Below are positions 36,110 through 44,311 of a DNA stretch of 47,272 nt, piece by piece. Each line of letters starts with the position of its first letter. The first letter of the stretch is position 1. A program made the translations under genes and the position numbers. The notes under the pieces are model-generated. The model had not been told where the DNA came from. It made no database searches and saw nothing but the letters and a program-made list of their open reading frames with translations. This stretch comes from UBA8914 sp034002905 (GTDB lineage Bacteria; Pseudomonadota; Alphaproteobacteria; UBA9219). Where the stretch lies: the NCBI GenBank assembly GCA_034002905.1, contig JAVEZQ010000014.1:1-47272 (forward strand), given 5' to 3'.

Positions 36110-37200
36110 GTCTCGACCTCTTCAAGAACAAGCCTTCGCAAATCTTCCGATTGGATTTTTTCTGCCTTTTCCGCTACAAAAGCCTCGATCAACATGGCTC
36201 GCGCCGACTCTTTGGACAGGCCTCGCGATTGTAAATAAAACAAGGCCGTCTCATCAAGATCGCCAATCGCCGCCCCATGCGAGCATTTGACATCATCCGC
36301 ATATATTTCAAGCTCTGGCTTAGCGTTCATTTCTGCGCTTTGAGAAAGCAAGAGCGCGCGACACGACTGATAGGCATCCGTTTTTTGAGCGCCTTCATTG
36401 ACGACCACCTTACCCTGAAACACACCCTTGGCCTTATCATCCAGAACGGCCTTACAGGTCTGTTGGCTTGACGTGTGTGGCACAAGATGTCGAACACGAT
36501 TTGTCACATCGCCTAGGCATCCATCCCGCAAGAGCATAACCGCGCTCATTTGCGCATCAGCCATGGGGCCGGACAACAGAACGTCTTTTTCGCAACGCGC
36601 CACCCGTCCCCCAACGATCAGATTAAAATGATCATAGAAAGCACCAGCTGCAACATTGATGTTCGCTTGGGAAAAGTGAAGGCTTTCCTCTGTGCCGTAA
36701 ATAATCTCGCCATGAACCAGCTTTGATTGTGCCGCCAAATCCATTTCCATAATGATATGCCGCGCTGTCGTTGCGTTCCCCATCGCCATGTGACGTTCGA
36801 TCAACGTCAACCGACTATTTTCGCCCAACGCTATTTTCAACTTGGTTGTTTGCTCGTTCGCGGCAGGTGTTGACGTATTCACAAACAAGAGCTCGATCGG
36901 ATCAATGGCTAAACAGGCTTGCCCGCCCAAGGAAAGCACATAGGACAAACCATTTAGGCAATCCCCCTCATTTACCGACAGGAGCGCATCGGGGATGGCC
37001 CCAAGATCCGATAGATCCCTTGCCAATTGCCCATCGACAAAAACCAAGCGGTGCAGCCCTACAGGTTCCGGAAGGGTGCGGCAATCAAGCCTCGGCCCGG
37101 AAGGTCGTACAAAGCTCATAGCCGCATAGGGCAAGAGATTTGTATAATGCCACGCCTCTTTTTGTGTCCGGCTTTGTTCAATTAATGCCGCAAGAGTCAT
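36097..37200 (-). CDS. sufD: Fe-S assembly protein SufD
   Basis: 367 residues, somewhat shorter than E. coli SufD. A beta-helical scaffold component that pairs with SufB and SufC. The C-terminal hallmark is EIYADDVKCSHGAAIGDLDE then FYLQSRGLSKESARAMLIEA. KAVLDDKAKGVFQGKVVVNE is also family-typical. Its start overlaps the HAD gene by four bases. Confidence 0.94.
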   Translation of the reverse strand: MTLAALIEQSRTQKEAWHYTNLLPYAAMSFVRPSGPRLDCRTLPEPVGLHRLVFVDGQLARDLSDLGAIPDALLSVNEGDCLNGLSYVLSLGGQACLAIDPIELLFVNTSTPAANEQTTKLKIALGENSRLTLIERHMAMGNATTARHIIMEMDLAAQSKLVHGEIIYGTEESLHFSQANINVAAGAFYDHFNLIVGGRVARCEKDVLLSGPMADAQMSAVMLLRDGCLGDVTNRVRHLVPHTSSQQTCKAVLDDKAKGVFQGKVVVNEGAQKTDAYQSCRALLLSQSAEMNAKPELEIYADDVKCSHGAAIGDLDETALFYLQSRGLSKESARAMLIEAFVAEKAEKIQSEDLRRLVLEEVETWLR

Positions 37201-37889
37201 AAAGCGCCTCCCCTGCCAAACACTTCGGCTGCAATAGCTGGAAGCTCGGTCAAAGAATGAATAACAAAATCTGGATTGGCGGCGCGGATGCGTTCCTCCG
37301 ACACAAAGCCACCCGTAATGCCGACGCCCAGAAAACCATAATGATGCGCGATTTGAATCTCCTCTGCCGAGTCACCGACAACAAGGGCTCTTTCAATATT
37401 GTGGCGATCCACATAAGCCTTTAAACGGCTACCCTTATCGGCCTTGTGCATCAAATCCAAATATTCTTGCGCGCCATTGGCCAAAATATCCGTAAAATAT
37501 TCACGAAGACCTAAACGATCTACCTGCTGCGAAATACAAGAAACCGTGTGGTTGCTCAAAATCACAGATTTATGGCCATTGGCCTGCAACGAGGTCAAAA
37601 CATGCTCAGCCCCTTCCCTCAAGGGAACTAAATGGACATGTTGATCATAATGCGCAGAAAAATCGTCATAAACGATGCTGATATTTTTCTCGATAACTTC
37701 CTTTTCGCATCCAAACCTTGTGTAAAGCGCGGTCAACGGAAGGATATAATTTTCTTGAAGCTTTTCGATTGTAACCTGATGTCCGCCCAGTTTTTGCGAC
37801 ACCTTGCTGGTCGATGTCGCACACAACGCCGTATCATCCAACAATGTTCCGTTCCAATCAAAAACAACGGCGCAGCGGTCGGGGGTCAT
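37197..37889 (-). CDS. HAD-superfamily hydrolase-like protein inside the suf operon
   Basis: 230 residues. Motif I is VFDWNGTLLDD, where Asn stands in the position of the usual second Asp of DxDxT. Motif II is ILSNHT, and motif IV is ALVVGDSAEEIQIAHH. The helical cap is of the phosphoglycolate phosphatase type. The Asn substitution may alter or slow phosphatase chemistry. Four-base overlaps with both sufC and sufD tie its synthesis to the Fe-S genes. No HAD protein is a standard Suf component, so its role here is unknown. Confidence 0.85.
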   Translation of the reverse strand: MTPDRCAVVFDWNGTLLDDTALCATSTSKVSQKLGGHQVTIEKLQENYILPLTALYTRFGCEKEVIEKNISIVYDDFSAHYDQHVHLVPLREGAEHVLTSLQANGHKSVILSNHTVSCISQQVDRLGLREYFTDILANGAQEYLDLMHKADKGSRLKAYVDRHNIERALVVGDSAEEIQIAHHYGFLGVGITGGFVSEERIRAANPDFVIHSLTELPAIAAEVFGRGGAL

Positions 37890-38638
37890 GCCTTCGCCCT
37901 TTCCTGCGACTCGCCATAGCCTTTTTCTTCAAGTTCCAGCGCAAGCTCCGGTCCGCCGGAGCGTTCGATCACACCGCCCGCAAGCACGTGCACACGGTCC
38001 GGTTTGATATAGTCCAAAAGGCGCTGATAATGCGTGATCACAAGCATGGACCGCTCTGCACTGCGCAACGCATTCACGCCGTCAGCCACAACCCGCAGCG
38101 CATCAATATCGAGGCCACTGTCTGTTTCATCCAACAAACAAAGCTGCGGTTCAAGAACCGCCATTTGCAGCACTTCGTTTCGTTTTTTCTCGCCACCAGA
38201 AAACCCGCTATTAACAGCACGGCGCAACATGTCCTCGCCCATCCCCAAGACTCCAGCCTTTTCCTTGAGCAACTTGACAACCTGTATCGCGTCAACCTCT
38301 TTTTCGCCACGTGCGCGACGAACGGCATTCAAGGCCGATTTGAGGAAGTTCATATTCGTCACGCCCGCTATTTCGACGGGATATTGAAAAGCCAAAAACA
38401 CACCAGCCACTGCACGCTCACTCGCGTCCATCTCCAGCAAATCCTGCCCGTTCAGCGTCACGCTACCCTTTAAAACTTTATAAGACGGGTGTCCTGCAAG
38501 AACATAGGAGAGCGTAGATTTTCCTGCGCCGTTCGGGCCCATAATCGCATGCACCTCCCCCTTGGGCAGGTTCAGGCTTAACCCCTTAAGGATTTCTTTG
38601 CCATCAATTCCCGCGTGCAAGTCTTTTATCTCTAACAT
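37886..38638 (-). CDS. sufC: Fe-S assembly ATPase SufC
   Basis: 250 residues from the ATG at 38638. An ABC-type soluble ATPase that drives the SufBCD scaffold. Walker A is GPNGAGKSTLSYVLAG, the signature is FSGGEKKRNEVLQMA, and Walker B is LCLLDETDSGLDIDAL, the SufC-specific wording. A longer frame begins at 38788 inside sufB; its first 50 residues do not resemble SufC. Two bases separate it from sufB. Confidence 0.97.
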   Translation of the reverse strand: MLEIKDLHAGIDGKEILKGLSLNLPKGEVHAIMGPNGAGKSTLSYVLAGHPSYKVLKGSVTLNGQDLLEMDASERAVAGVFLAFQYPVEIAGVTNMNFLKSALNAVRRARGEKEVDAIQVVKLLKEKAGVLGMGEDMLRRAVNSGFSGGEKKRNEVLQMAVLEPQLCLLDETDSGLDIDALRVVADGVNALRSAERSMLVITHYQRLLDYIKPDRVHVLAGGVIERSGGPELALELEEKGYGESQERAKA

Positions 38639-38640
38639 AC

Positions 38641-40107
38641 CTATCCTACGCTTCCTTCCAAAGAAATGCCGATAAGCTTTTGCGCCTCGACCGCAAACTC
38701 CATGGGCAGTTCTTTCATAACTTCTCGGCAGAACCCGCCAACAATCAGCGCCATTGCTTCCTCTGTGCTCAGGCCGCGTTGCTGGCAATAAAAAAGTTGT
38801 TCTTCGCTAACTTTGGACGTCGTTGCTTCGTGCTCAATAAGAGCCGAAGGGTCACGCGTTTCAATATAGGGCACCGTGTGGGCACCACATTGATCGCCGA
38901 TCAGCAAGCTATCACACTGTGTTTTGTTTCGTGCGCCATGTGCCGTACGCGCCATGCGAACAAGCCCGCGATAGGTGTTTTGTGCATGCCCCGCGCTAAT
39001 ACCCTTTGAAATGACGGTCGAGCGCGTATTCTTGCCCAAATGGATCATCTTCGTTCCAGTATCTGCTTGCTGGTAATTGTTTGTAATGGCAACAGAATAA
39101 AAGTCCCCAGCGGAGCCGTCGCCTTGTAAAATACAGCTGGGGTATTTCCATGTGATGGCCGAGCCCGTTTCAACCTGTGTCCATGAAATTTTGGACGCCA
39201 CGCCCTTGCACAAACCGCGTTTGGTAACAAAGTTATAAATGCCGCCCTTACCATTTTCATCACCGGGATACCAGTTTTGCACGGTCGAGTATTTGATTTC
39301 GGCGCGATCATGCGCAATAAGCTCCACGACTGCAGCGTGTAGCTGGTTTTCATCGCGCTTGGGCGCCGTACAGCCTTCCAGATAACTAACATAAGAATCA
39401 TCATCCGCAACAATAAGCGTGCGCTCAAACTGTCCCGTGTTCGCCGCGTTGATGCGAAAGTACGTGGATAGCTCCATCGGGCAACGCACCCCTTTGGGCA
39501 CATAGACAAACGAGCCCTCGGTAAACACGGCAGCATTCAGCGCTGCATAAAAATTATCCGAGGGGCCCACCACGCTGCCCAGATATCTTTGAACCATCTC
39601 TGGATATTTATGAATCGCTTCTGTTAACGAGCAAAAAAGGATGCCCTTTTCCTCTAAAGCTTTCTTGTAAGTTGTTGCGACCGACACACTGTCAAACACC
39701 GCATCCACGGCGACAACAGGTGTGACGCCAGCTAACATTTCCTGTTCCTTAAGCGGAATACCCAGCTTTTCATAGGTTCGCAGCAATTCGGGATCAACCT
39801 CATCCAAAGACTTCGGCCCCTCTTTTTTCGCCTTTGGCGCCGCATAGTAATAAGCATCTTGATAATCAATCGGCGGGAAATTCAGGAGAGCCCAGTCTGG
39901 TGGACTCATCTTTTTCCATTTGGCAAACGCCTGAATCCGCCAATCCAAAAGCCATGTTGGCTCACCTTTTTTGGTTGAGATGAATCTTACCGTTTCTTCA
40001 CTTAGCCCCTTGGGCGCAGTTTCGGTTTCGACATCCGTGACAAAGCCATACCTGTACGGTGACAGCTCAAGCGGCGCGACTATTTTTTCCGGCATGCCCA
40101 TAAACAT
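38641..40107 (-). CDS. sufB: Fe-S cluster assembly protein SufB
   Basis: 488 residues, the usual length. The main scaffold of SufBCD. FVYVPKGVRCPMELSTYFRI, SYLEGCTAPKRDENQLHAAV and the C-terminal SALIEHEATTSKVSEEQLFY then CQQRGLSTEEAMALIVGGF are family hallmarks. Cysteine and glutamate residues used for cluster assembly lie in these blocks. Three ATGs are close together; those at 40107 and 40101 both suit the AAAGG upstream. Follows the regulator by 23 bases. Confidence 0.97.
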   Translation of the reverse strand: MFMGMPEKIVAPLELSPYRYGFVTDVETETAPKGLSEETVRFISTKKGEPTWLLDWRIQAFAKWKKMSPPDWALLNFPPIDYQDAYYYAAPKAKKEGPKSLDEVDPELLRTYEKLGIPLKEQEMLAGVTPVVAVDAVFDSVSVATTYKKALEEKGILFCSLTEAIHKYPEMVQRYLGSVVGPSDNFYAALNAAVFTEGSFVYVPKGVRCPMELSTYFRINAANTGQFERTLIVADDDSYVSYLEGCTAPKRDENQLHAAVVELIAHDRAEIKYSTVQNWYPGDENGKGGIYNFVTKRGLCKGVASKISWTQVETGSAITWKYPSCILQGDGSAGDFYSVAITNNYQQADTGTKMIHLGKNTRSTVISKGISAGHAQNTYRGLVRMARTAHGARNKTQCDSLLIGDQCGAHTVPYIETRDPSALIEHEATTSKVSEEQLFYCQQRGLSTEEAMALIVGGFCREVMKELPMEFAVEAQKLIGISLEGSVG

Positions 40108-40130
40108 CCTGCCTTTTGCTTTTTCCTACT

Positions 40131-40559
40131 TTATTTCTCTTCGCGGCAGACAACGAGATCTGAGAGAAAAACCGACTGTAACGCCGTGCGTATCGCTGTA
40201 TTGATCCGCCCCCAGCTTTCACGCACGGGACACTCTCCATGAACCTGACAATCGCAAGAACCCTTGTTTACAACCTCACCAGAACATTGTGTCAATGTTA
40301 TAGGGCCATCCACCGCCTCAATAATCCGTGCAATCGTGATCTCTTTCGCGGGAAACACAAGGGTATACCCCCCCATCGCGCCACGCTGTGCCGCAACAAT
40401 TTCACTCTTTGCCAATAGCTTCATGAGCTTAGCAACCGTTGGCAAGGGCAAGGTCGTTTCCGTTGCTAGGGCCGCGGCTGACCATGTCATTTCGGGTTGC
40501 TCCGCCATTCGGGACAAAAGAACAAAAGAGTAATCCGCTAATTTGCTCATTCTCAGCAT
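40131..40559 (-). CDS. Rrf2-family transcriptional regulator of the suf operon
   Basis: 142 residues. The N-terminal winged helix includes SKLADYSFVLLSRMAEQPEM and RGAMGGYTLVFPAKEITIAR. Cysteines 92, 102, 104 and 110 (QC...SCDCQVHGEC) could hold a 2Fe-2S cluster as in IscR, although the spacing is not identical. It is the first gene of the suf operon, so feedback control by Fe-S status is likely. The GGAGG about 10 bases upstream favours the ATG at 40559. Confidence 0.9.
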   Translation of the reverse strand: MLRMSKLADYSFVLLSRMAEQPEMTWSAAALATETTLPLPTVAKLMKLLAKSEIVAAQRGAMGGYTLVFPAKEITIARIIEAVDGPITLTQCSGEVVNKGSCDCQVHGECPVRESWGRINTAIRTALQSVFLSDLVVCREEK

Positions 40560-40576
40560 GGATTCTTTCCCTCCCG

Positions 40577-40629
40577 AAATAGTATCTCGCTAGTCCATTA
40601 TGAGTAGCCCTTTCTGGCGTTTTGGTCAA
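40577..40629 (-). promoter_or_regulatory. Candidate suf operon promoter and Rrf2 site
   Basis: Minus-strand TTGACC (40629-40624), 17-bp spacer, TACTCA (40606-40601). The -10 match is weak. The bases just after it include GGACTAGCGAGATACTAT, loosely like Rrf2/IscR operators, but I cannot align it firmly. Confidence 0.3.
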
Positions 40630-40717
40630 GACAAAGAAAGTGTGGTTTTTATCTTTTTTGCCTTTTTGCTCTGTGTTAATCTCTTGCACGAGACACCATC
40701 TTGCAAAGGAGTGGGTC

Positions 40718-41140
40718 ATGGCTTTCTTCCCATACAACAGTCCTAGTGTCGAAAAACAACCGCACAGGTTGTCCGCTTTCTCATGTCCACAATTCGTTCT
40801 TTTCTTATTTCGGCGCGCGGAACGAAAGGCCGTTCAGACAGGAAAAGAAATTTTTCTTCCCACACCAAATTTCGGACACTTGCCCCCGCACGACCCCAGA
40901 TACAAACCTGCGCCGGCTTATCTAACTGTTTCCCTTCCCCAAGAGCAGAACCCGCAACCCTCAGCGACGATGCCTGCCCGTGATTTAGATGAAATCCCGC
41001 ACATGAATGCCTGTGGCAAAGACGGGAGGCCTGAAGATTTGGAAGATGTTATCTTTACGCTTGCCCCAACAACATTGAGCCTTTCCTATGGCAAATCGAG
41101 ACAAGCCCTCTTGTTGCGACTACAAATAGGCCGCAGTTGA
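40718..41140 (+). CDS. Hypothetical protein
   Basis: 140 residues from the ATG at 40718, which has AAGGAG about 8 bases upstream. No family recognised. Residues about 20-30 are hydrophobic and aromatic (CPQFVLFLF). The middle is proline-rich (LPTPNFGHLPPHDPRYKPAP). The end is mixed. Its last 21 bases overlap the convergent end of hemW. The weak composition and unusual end mean it may not be coding; the ribosome site is the best argument for it. Confidence 0.4.
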   Translation: MAFFPYNSPSVEKQPHRLSAFSCPQFVLFLFRRAERKAVQTGKEIFLPTPNFGHLPPHDPRYKPAPAYLTVSLPQEQNPQPSATMPARDLDEIPHMNACGKDGRPEDLEDVIFTLAPTTLSLSYGKSRQALLLRLQIGRS

Positions 41141-42304
41141 CGGCAGTAGTCGCGGGATAATCGCGTCTAGCCTTTGCCTGCCTTCGTCCGTCAAGGTGAA
41201 CGCCGTCTTATCGTCAAAGGCAAATTTTTGTTCTATTAACACAGCGGCAACATCTTTTCGCAAAAAATCATGTAAGGGCAAACCAAATAAACGAAGCCAC
41301 CTGTTTTTGTTAATCCCCTCTGCCAAACGCAAGCCCATTATCACGGCTTCCTGTTTCATCGTTCCAAGATCAATAGACTCAAACACCGTTTGTCCATGGC
41401 CTCGCTCAAAAACCTGAGCCATCCACTCTTGCGGCGCTGAACTATTTTCTGTGGCATACCGTTGTCCCCCGATAATCGGGCGGCCATGTGCGCCGGGGCC
41501 TATGCCAATATAAGGCAGGTAACGCCAATAGGCCAAATTGTGGCGGCTTTCCTGTCCCGCTGTGGCATAATTGGAGATCTCATAAGCTGGTAATCCGGCC
41601 AACGCCATCGCCTCGTTTGTGTGTTCATAAAGTGCGGCCGAAACCTCCTCGCTGGCAGTTAGCTCCTCTTGTTGCGCGCGTTTGTAAAAGGGCGTGTTAC
41701 TCTCAATGGTGAGCTGATAAAGGGATAGATGTTGCGGGTCAAAAGACAAAGCCTCTTTCAATTCCTCTTCCCATACATCAAGCGTCTGGCCTTGATAGGC
41801 ATACATCAGATCAAAGGAATACCGTGGAAAGATTCCAACAGCCCATCCGATCGCGCGGCGCGCTGTTGCGGCATCATGGATGCGCCCAAGAAAGTGCAAC
41901 GCTTCATCCCTCAACGATTGTACGCCAAGGGAAAGACGATTAACGCCAGCTGCTCGAAAGGCCATCAGTTTTTCTTTATCGGTAGCCGAGGGGTTCGCTT
42001 CCAAAGTAATCTCGCAAGCCTCATCAACGGACCACACCTTGGCAACATGCGACAAAACAGAAGCGACCGTTGTCTCCTTCATCAACGAAGGGGTTCCGCC
42101 GCCGAAATAAACGGATGTCACACGTTGCGGTGACATCTTTTCAGCATAATAATCTATTTCCTTGATATAAGCTTTTGCCCACAAATCCTGATCACAGCTG
42201 TCGGGGATTTTACGAGAATTAAAATCGCAGTAAGGGCATTTTGCCAGACAGTAAGGCCAGTGAATATAGAGCGCGAGCGCGCTATCTTCGTCTTCCTGCG
42301 CCAT
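41120..42304 (-). CDS. hemW: HemW-type radical SAM protein
   Basis: 394 residues. The radical-SAM cluster motif is CLAKCPYC in LYIHWPYCLAKCPYCDFNSR. FGGGTPSLM and EANPSATDKEKLMAFRAAGV follow the HemN/HemW pattern. The Arg and His details of true coproporphyrinogen dehydrogenase are not evident, so the heme chaperone HemW is more likely. It overlaps rdgB by one base, the order rph-rdgB-hemW being common in Alphaproteobacteria. Confidence 0.92.
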   Translation of the reverse strand: MAQEDEDSALALYIHWPYCLAKCPYCDFNSRKIPDSCDQDLWAKAYIKEIDYYAEKMSPQRVTSVYFGGGTPSLMKETTVASVLSHVAKVWSVDEACEITLEANPSATDKEKLMAFRAAGVNRLSLGVQSLRDEALHFLGRIHDAATARRAIGWAVGIFPRYSFDLMYAYQGQTLDVWEEELKEALSFDPQHLSLYQLTIESNTPFYKRAQQEELTASEEVSAALYEHTNEAMALAGLPAYEISNYATAGQESRHNLAYWRYLPYIGIGPGAHGRPIIGGQRYATENSSAPQEWMAQVFERGHGQTVFESIDLGTMKQEAVIMGLRLAEGINKNRWLRLFGLPLHDFLRKDVAAVLIEQKFAFDDKTAFTLTDEGRQRLDAIIPRLLPSTAAYL

Positions 42305-42921
42305 CAGAGTTCCTTGAGCTTTTCCAGCAAGAGGCGGCAGGCGCGGGCGCGGTGACTTACGGCATCCTTTTCTTCTTCCTCCATCTCGCCAAAAGTCCGA
42401 AGCCCGTCCCCATCGTCAGGGATAAAGGATGGGTCATACCCGTGACCTTTATTTCCACGCGGCGGCCAAATCATCTGGCCATCACAACGCCCCTCTACAC
42501 AAAGCTCGCGGCCATCGGGCCAAACCATCGCCAGAGAAGCGATAAAATAAGCCGAACGATCCAATGCGCAGCCTAAGGCTTCATGTACCGCATGCATGCC
42601 AACCTCGACTGATTTTTCAGGCCCGCACCAACGCGCCGTATGCACACCAGGTTGGCCCCCCAAGGCGTTCACACAAAGGCCGCTGTCATCTGCCAATGCG
42701 ACACAACCTGAGGCTTGCGCCGCTGCGCGCGCTTTAATCGAGGCATTATCCCGAAAGGTTTCCCCATCCTCGATTGGCTCGGAAAGACCCAAATCTCCTG
42801 CCGAAACGATCTCGCGAAAATAGGGAGCGAGCATCGCACGAAATTCTGAGAGTTTCCCTTTGTTATGCGTCGCTACAACAAGCTTCTCGCCAAGAAACGT
42901 TTGTGCAGAAGAAAGCCCCAT
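42304..42921 (-). CDS. rdgB: dITP/XTP pyrophosphatase
   Basis: 205 residues. Hydrolyses dITP, XTP and similar non-canonical nucleotides to keep them out of nucleic acid. LVVATHNKGKLSEFRAML, SEPIEDGETFRDNASIKARA, ALADDSGLCVNALGGQPGVH and GYDPSFIPDDG are the family motifs. Its start and the rph stop overlap as TAATG. Confidence 0.95.
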   Translation of the reverse strand: MGLSSAQTFLGEKLVVATHNKGKLSEFRAMLAPYFREIVSAGDLGLSEPIEDGETFRDNASIKARAAAQASGCVALADDSGLCVNALGGQPGVHTARWCGPEKSVEVGMHAVHEALGCALDRSAYFIASLAMVWPDGRELCVEGRCDGQMIWPPRGNKGHGYDPSFIPDDGDGLRTFGEMEEEEKDAVSHRARACRLLLEKLKEL

Positions 42922-43640
42922 TATCCCGCCACAATGATTTTGTTTTGAAGGACTGTGAGTTCCTCAATACCCTTGCGCGCCAAGGTCATTAACTCAACAA
43001 ACTGTGCATCTGAAAAAGGCTCCTGTTCAGCCGTTCCCTGCACCTCCACGATCAATCCCTTTCCAGTCAGCACAAAATTGGCATCGGCCCCCGCATTCGA
43101 ATCCTCATCATAATCAAGATCCAGCACGGTCTGTCCCTCATACAAACCGCATGAAATCGCGGCCACATTATCCGTCAAAGGGCTGCGCGTCAGGCGTCCG
43201 ATTTTCTGGAGATACTTGCATGCCAGCGCAAGCGCAACGAAGCCCCCCGTGATTGATGCGGTGCGCGTACCGCCGTCTGCCTGTAACACATCGCAATCCA
43301 CTTTGATCTGAAGTTCGCCCAAAGCTTTGCGATCCACGACAGCGCGAAGCGCACGGCCAATCAAGCGCTGGATTTCCTGTGTACGGCCCGATTGTTTCCC
43401 CTTGGCGGCTTCACGATCCGTGCGGGTATGGGTCGAACGCGGGAGCATCCCATATTCCGCCGTGACCCAACCCAAACCCGAGTTTCGCAAAAAGGGGGGC
43501 ACCCGATCTTCGACCGTCGCGGTACAGAGTACATGGGTTCCGCCACACTTAATTAGACAGGAGCCTTCGGCATGTTTTGTAAAATGGGGAATAATCTCAA
43601 TCTCTCGCAACTGGTCAGCTGCGCGTTTGGACGGACGCAT
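42921..43640 (-). CDS. rph: Ribonuclease PH
   Basis: 239 residues from the ATG at 43640. A phosphorolytic 3'-5' exoribonuclease that trims tRNA 3' ends. RPSKRAADQLREIEI, GSCLIKCGGTHVLCTATVED, GWVTAEYGMLPRSTHTRTDR and CDVLQADGGTRTASITGGFV are characteristic. The frame is open upstream to 44096, but those residues lie antisense to the next gene and show no homology, so the shorter start is right. Confidence 0.96.
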   Translation of the reverse strand: MRPSKRAADQLREIEIIPHFTKHAEGSCLIKCGGTHVLCTATVEDRVPPFLRNSGLGWVTAEYGMLPRSTHTRTDREAAKGKQSGRTQEIQRLIGRALRAVVDRKALGELQIKVDCDVLQADGGTRTASITGGFVALALACKYLQKIGRLTRSPLTDNVAAISCGLYEGQTVLDLDYDEDSNAGADANFVLTGKGLIVEVQGTAEQEPFSDAQFVELMTLARKGIEELTVLQNKIIVAG

Positions 43641-43713
43641 GATGTGATACCTTTCGTTTTCTCTCAAGGCGGCGTTATACTCTGCTTTTGCAACAAAGCT
43701 CAAATTTTCTGCC

Positions 43714-44229
43714 ATGCCCGCCACCGAAGCTGATCTCTTTGCCCTTTTCGAGCAATTAGGAATTAAAACCGAAACGGTCGAACATCCGCCGCTTTTTACA
43801 GTCGAGGATGGGCTGGGCGTTCGCGACAGCATTCCGGGGATGGATTGCAAGAACCTGTTTCTTAAGGACAAAAAAGGCAAAATCTGGCTGGTTGTGATGC
43901 CCGGCGACAAGCGCGCCCAGCTGAGCAAGCTTGAAAAAGATATCGGCGCCGCTCGTCTTTCTTTTGGCAAGCCAGAATTATTAATGGAAATTCTAGGGGT
44001 TACGCCGGGAACGGTCACCCCTTTTGCTCTTATGAACGACAAAGGCCATAATATAAACGTTGTTTTAGATTCAGATATGATGGCCGAGGAAACCATTAAT
44101 TTTCACCCCCTGCGGAACACCGCCTCCACGGCACTGAAAAGTGCAGATTTGATGAGATTTATTAACCATCTAGGATACACCCCAGCCCTTGCCAACTGCG
44201 GCATCTGGCTCAGGGGTGAAAGTAATTAA
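43714..44229 (+). CDS. YbaK-domain aminoacyl-tRNA editing protein (ProXp/PrdX type)
   Basis: 171 residues. Homologous to the trans-acting editing domain that deacylates mischarged Ala-tRNA(Pro). ETVEHPPLFTVEDGLGVRDS, CKNLFLKDKKGKIWLVVMPG, the LGVTPGTVTPFALMND phrase and the FHPLRNTASTALKSADLMRF end are typical of this subgroup. Substrate specificity is inferred from family. Divergent from rph. Confidence 0.88.
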   Translation: MPATEADLFALFEQLGIKTETVEHPPLFTVEDGLGVRDSIPGMDCKNLFLKDKKGKIWLVVMPGDKRAQLSKLEKDIGAARLSFGKPELLMEILGVTPGTVTPFALMNDKGHNINVVLDSDMMAEETINFHPLRNTASTALKSADLMRFINHLGYTPALANCGIWLRGESN

Positions 44230-44311
44230 AAGGCCCTTTCTTTACCCCTTTTTTGCCGCTTCATGATAGAATGCATGCATTGAATAAGCCCCCTTTTCAA
44301 AGGATTTAATT

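Noticed and set aside
38639..38788. N-terminal extension of sufC by 50 residues
   Set aside because: It is out of frame inside sufB and unlike SufC. The ATG at 38638 gives the normal length.
43641..44096. N-terminal extension of rph by 152 residues
   Set aside because: It lies antisense to the YbaK-type gene, and RNase PH normally starts at the RPSKRAADQLR segment.
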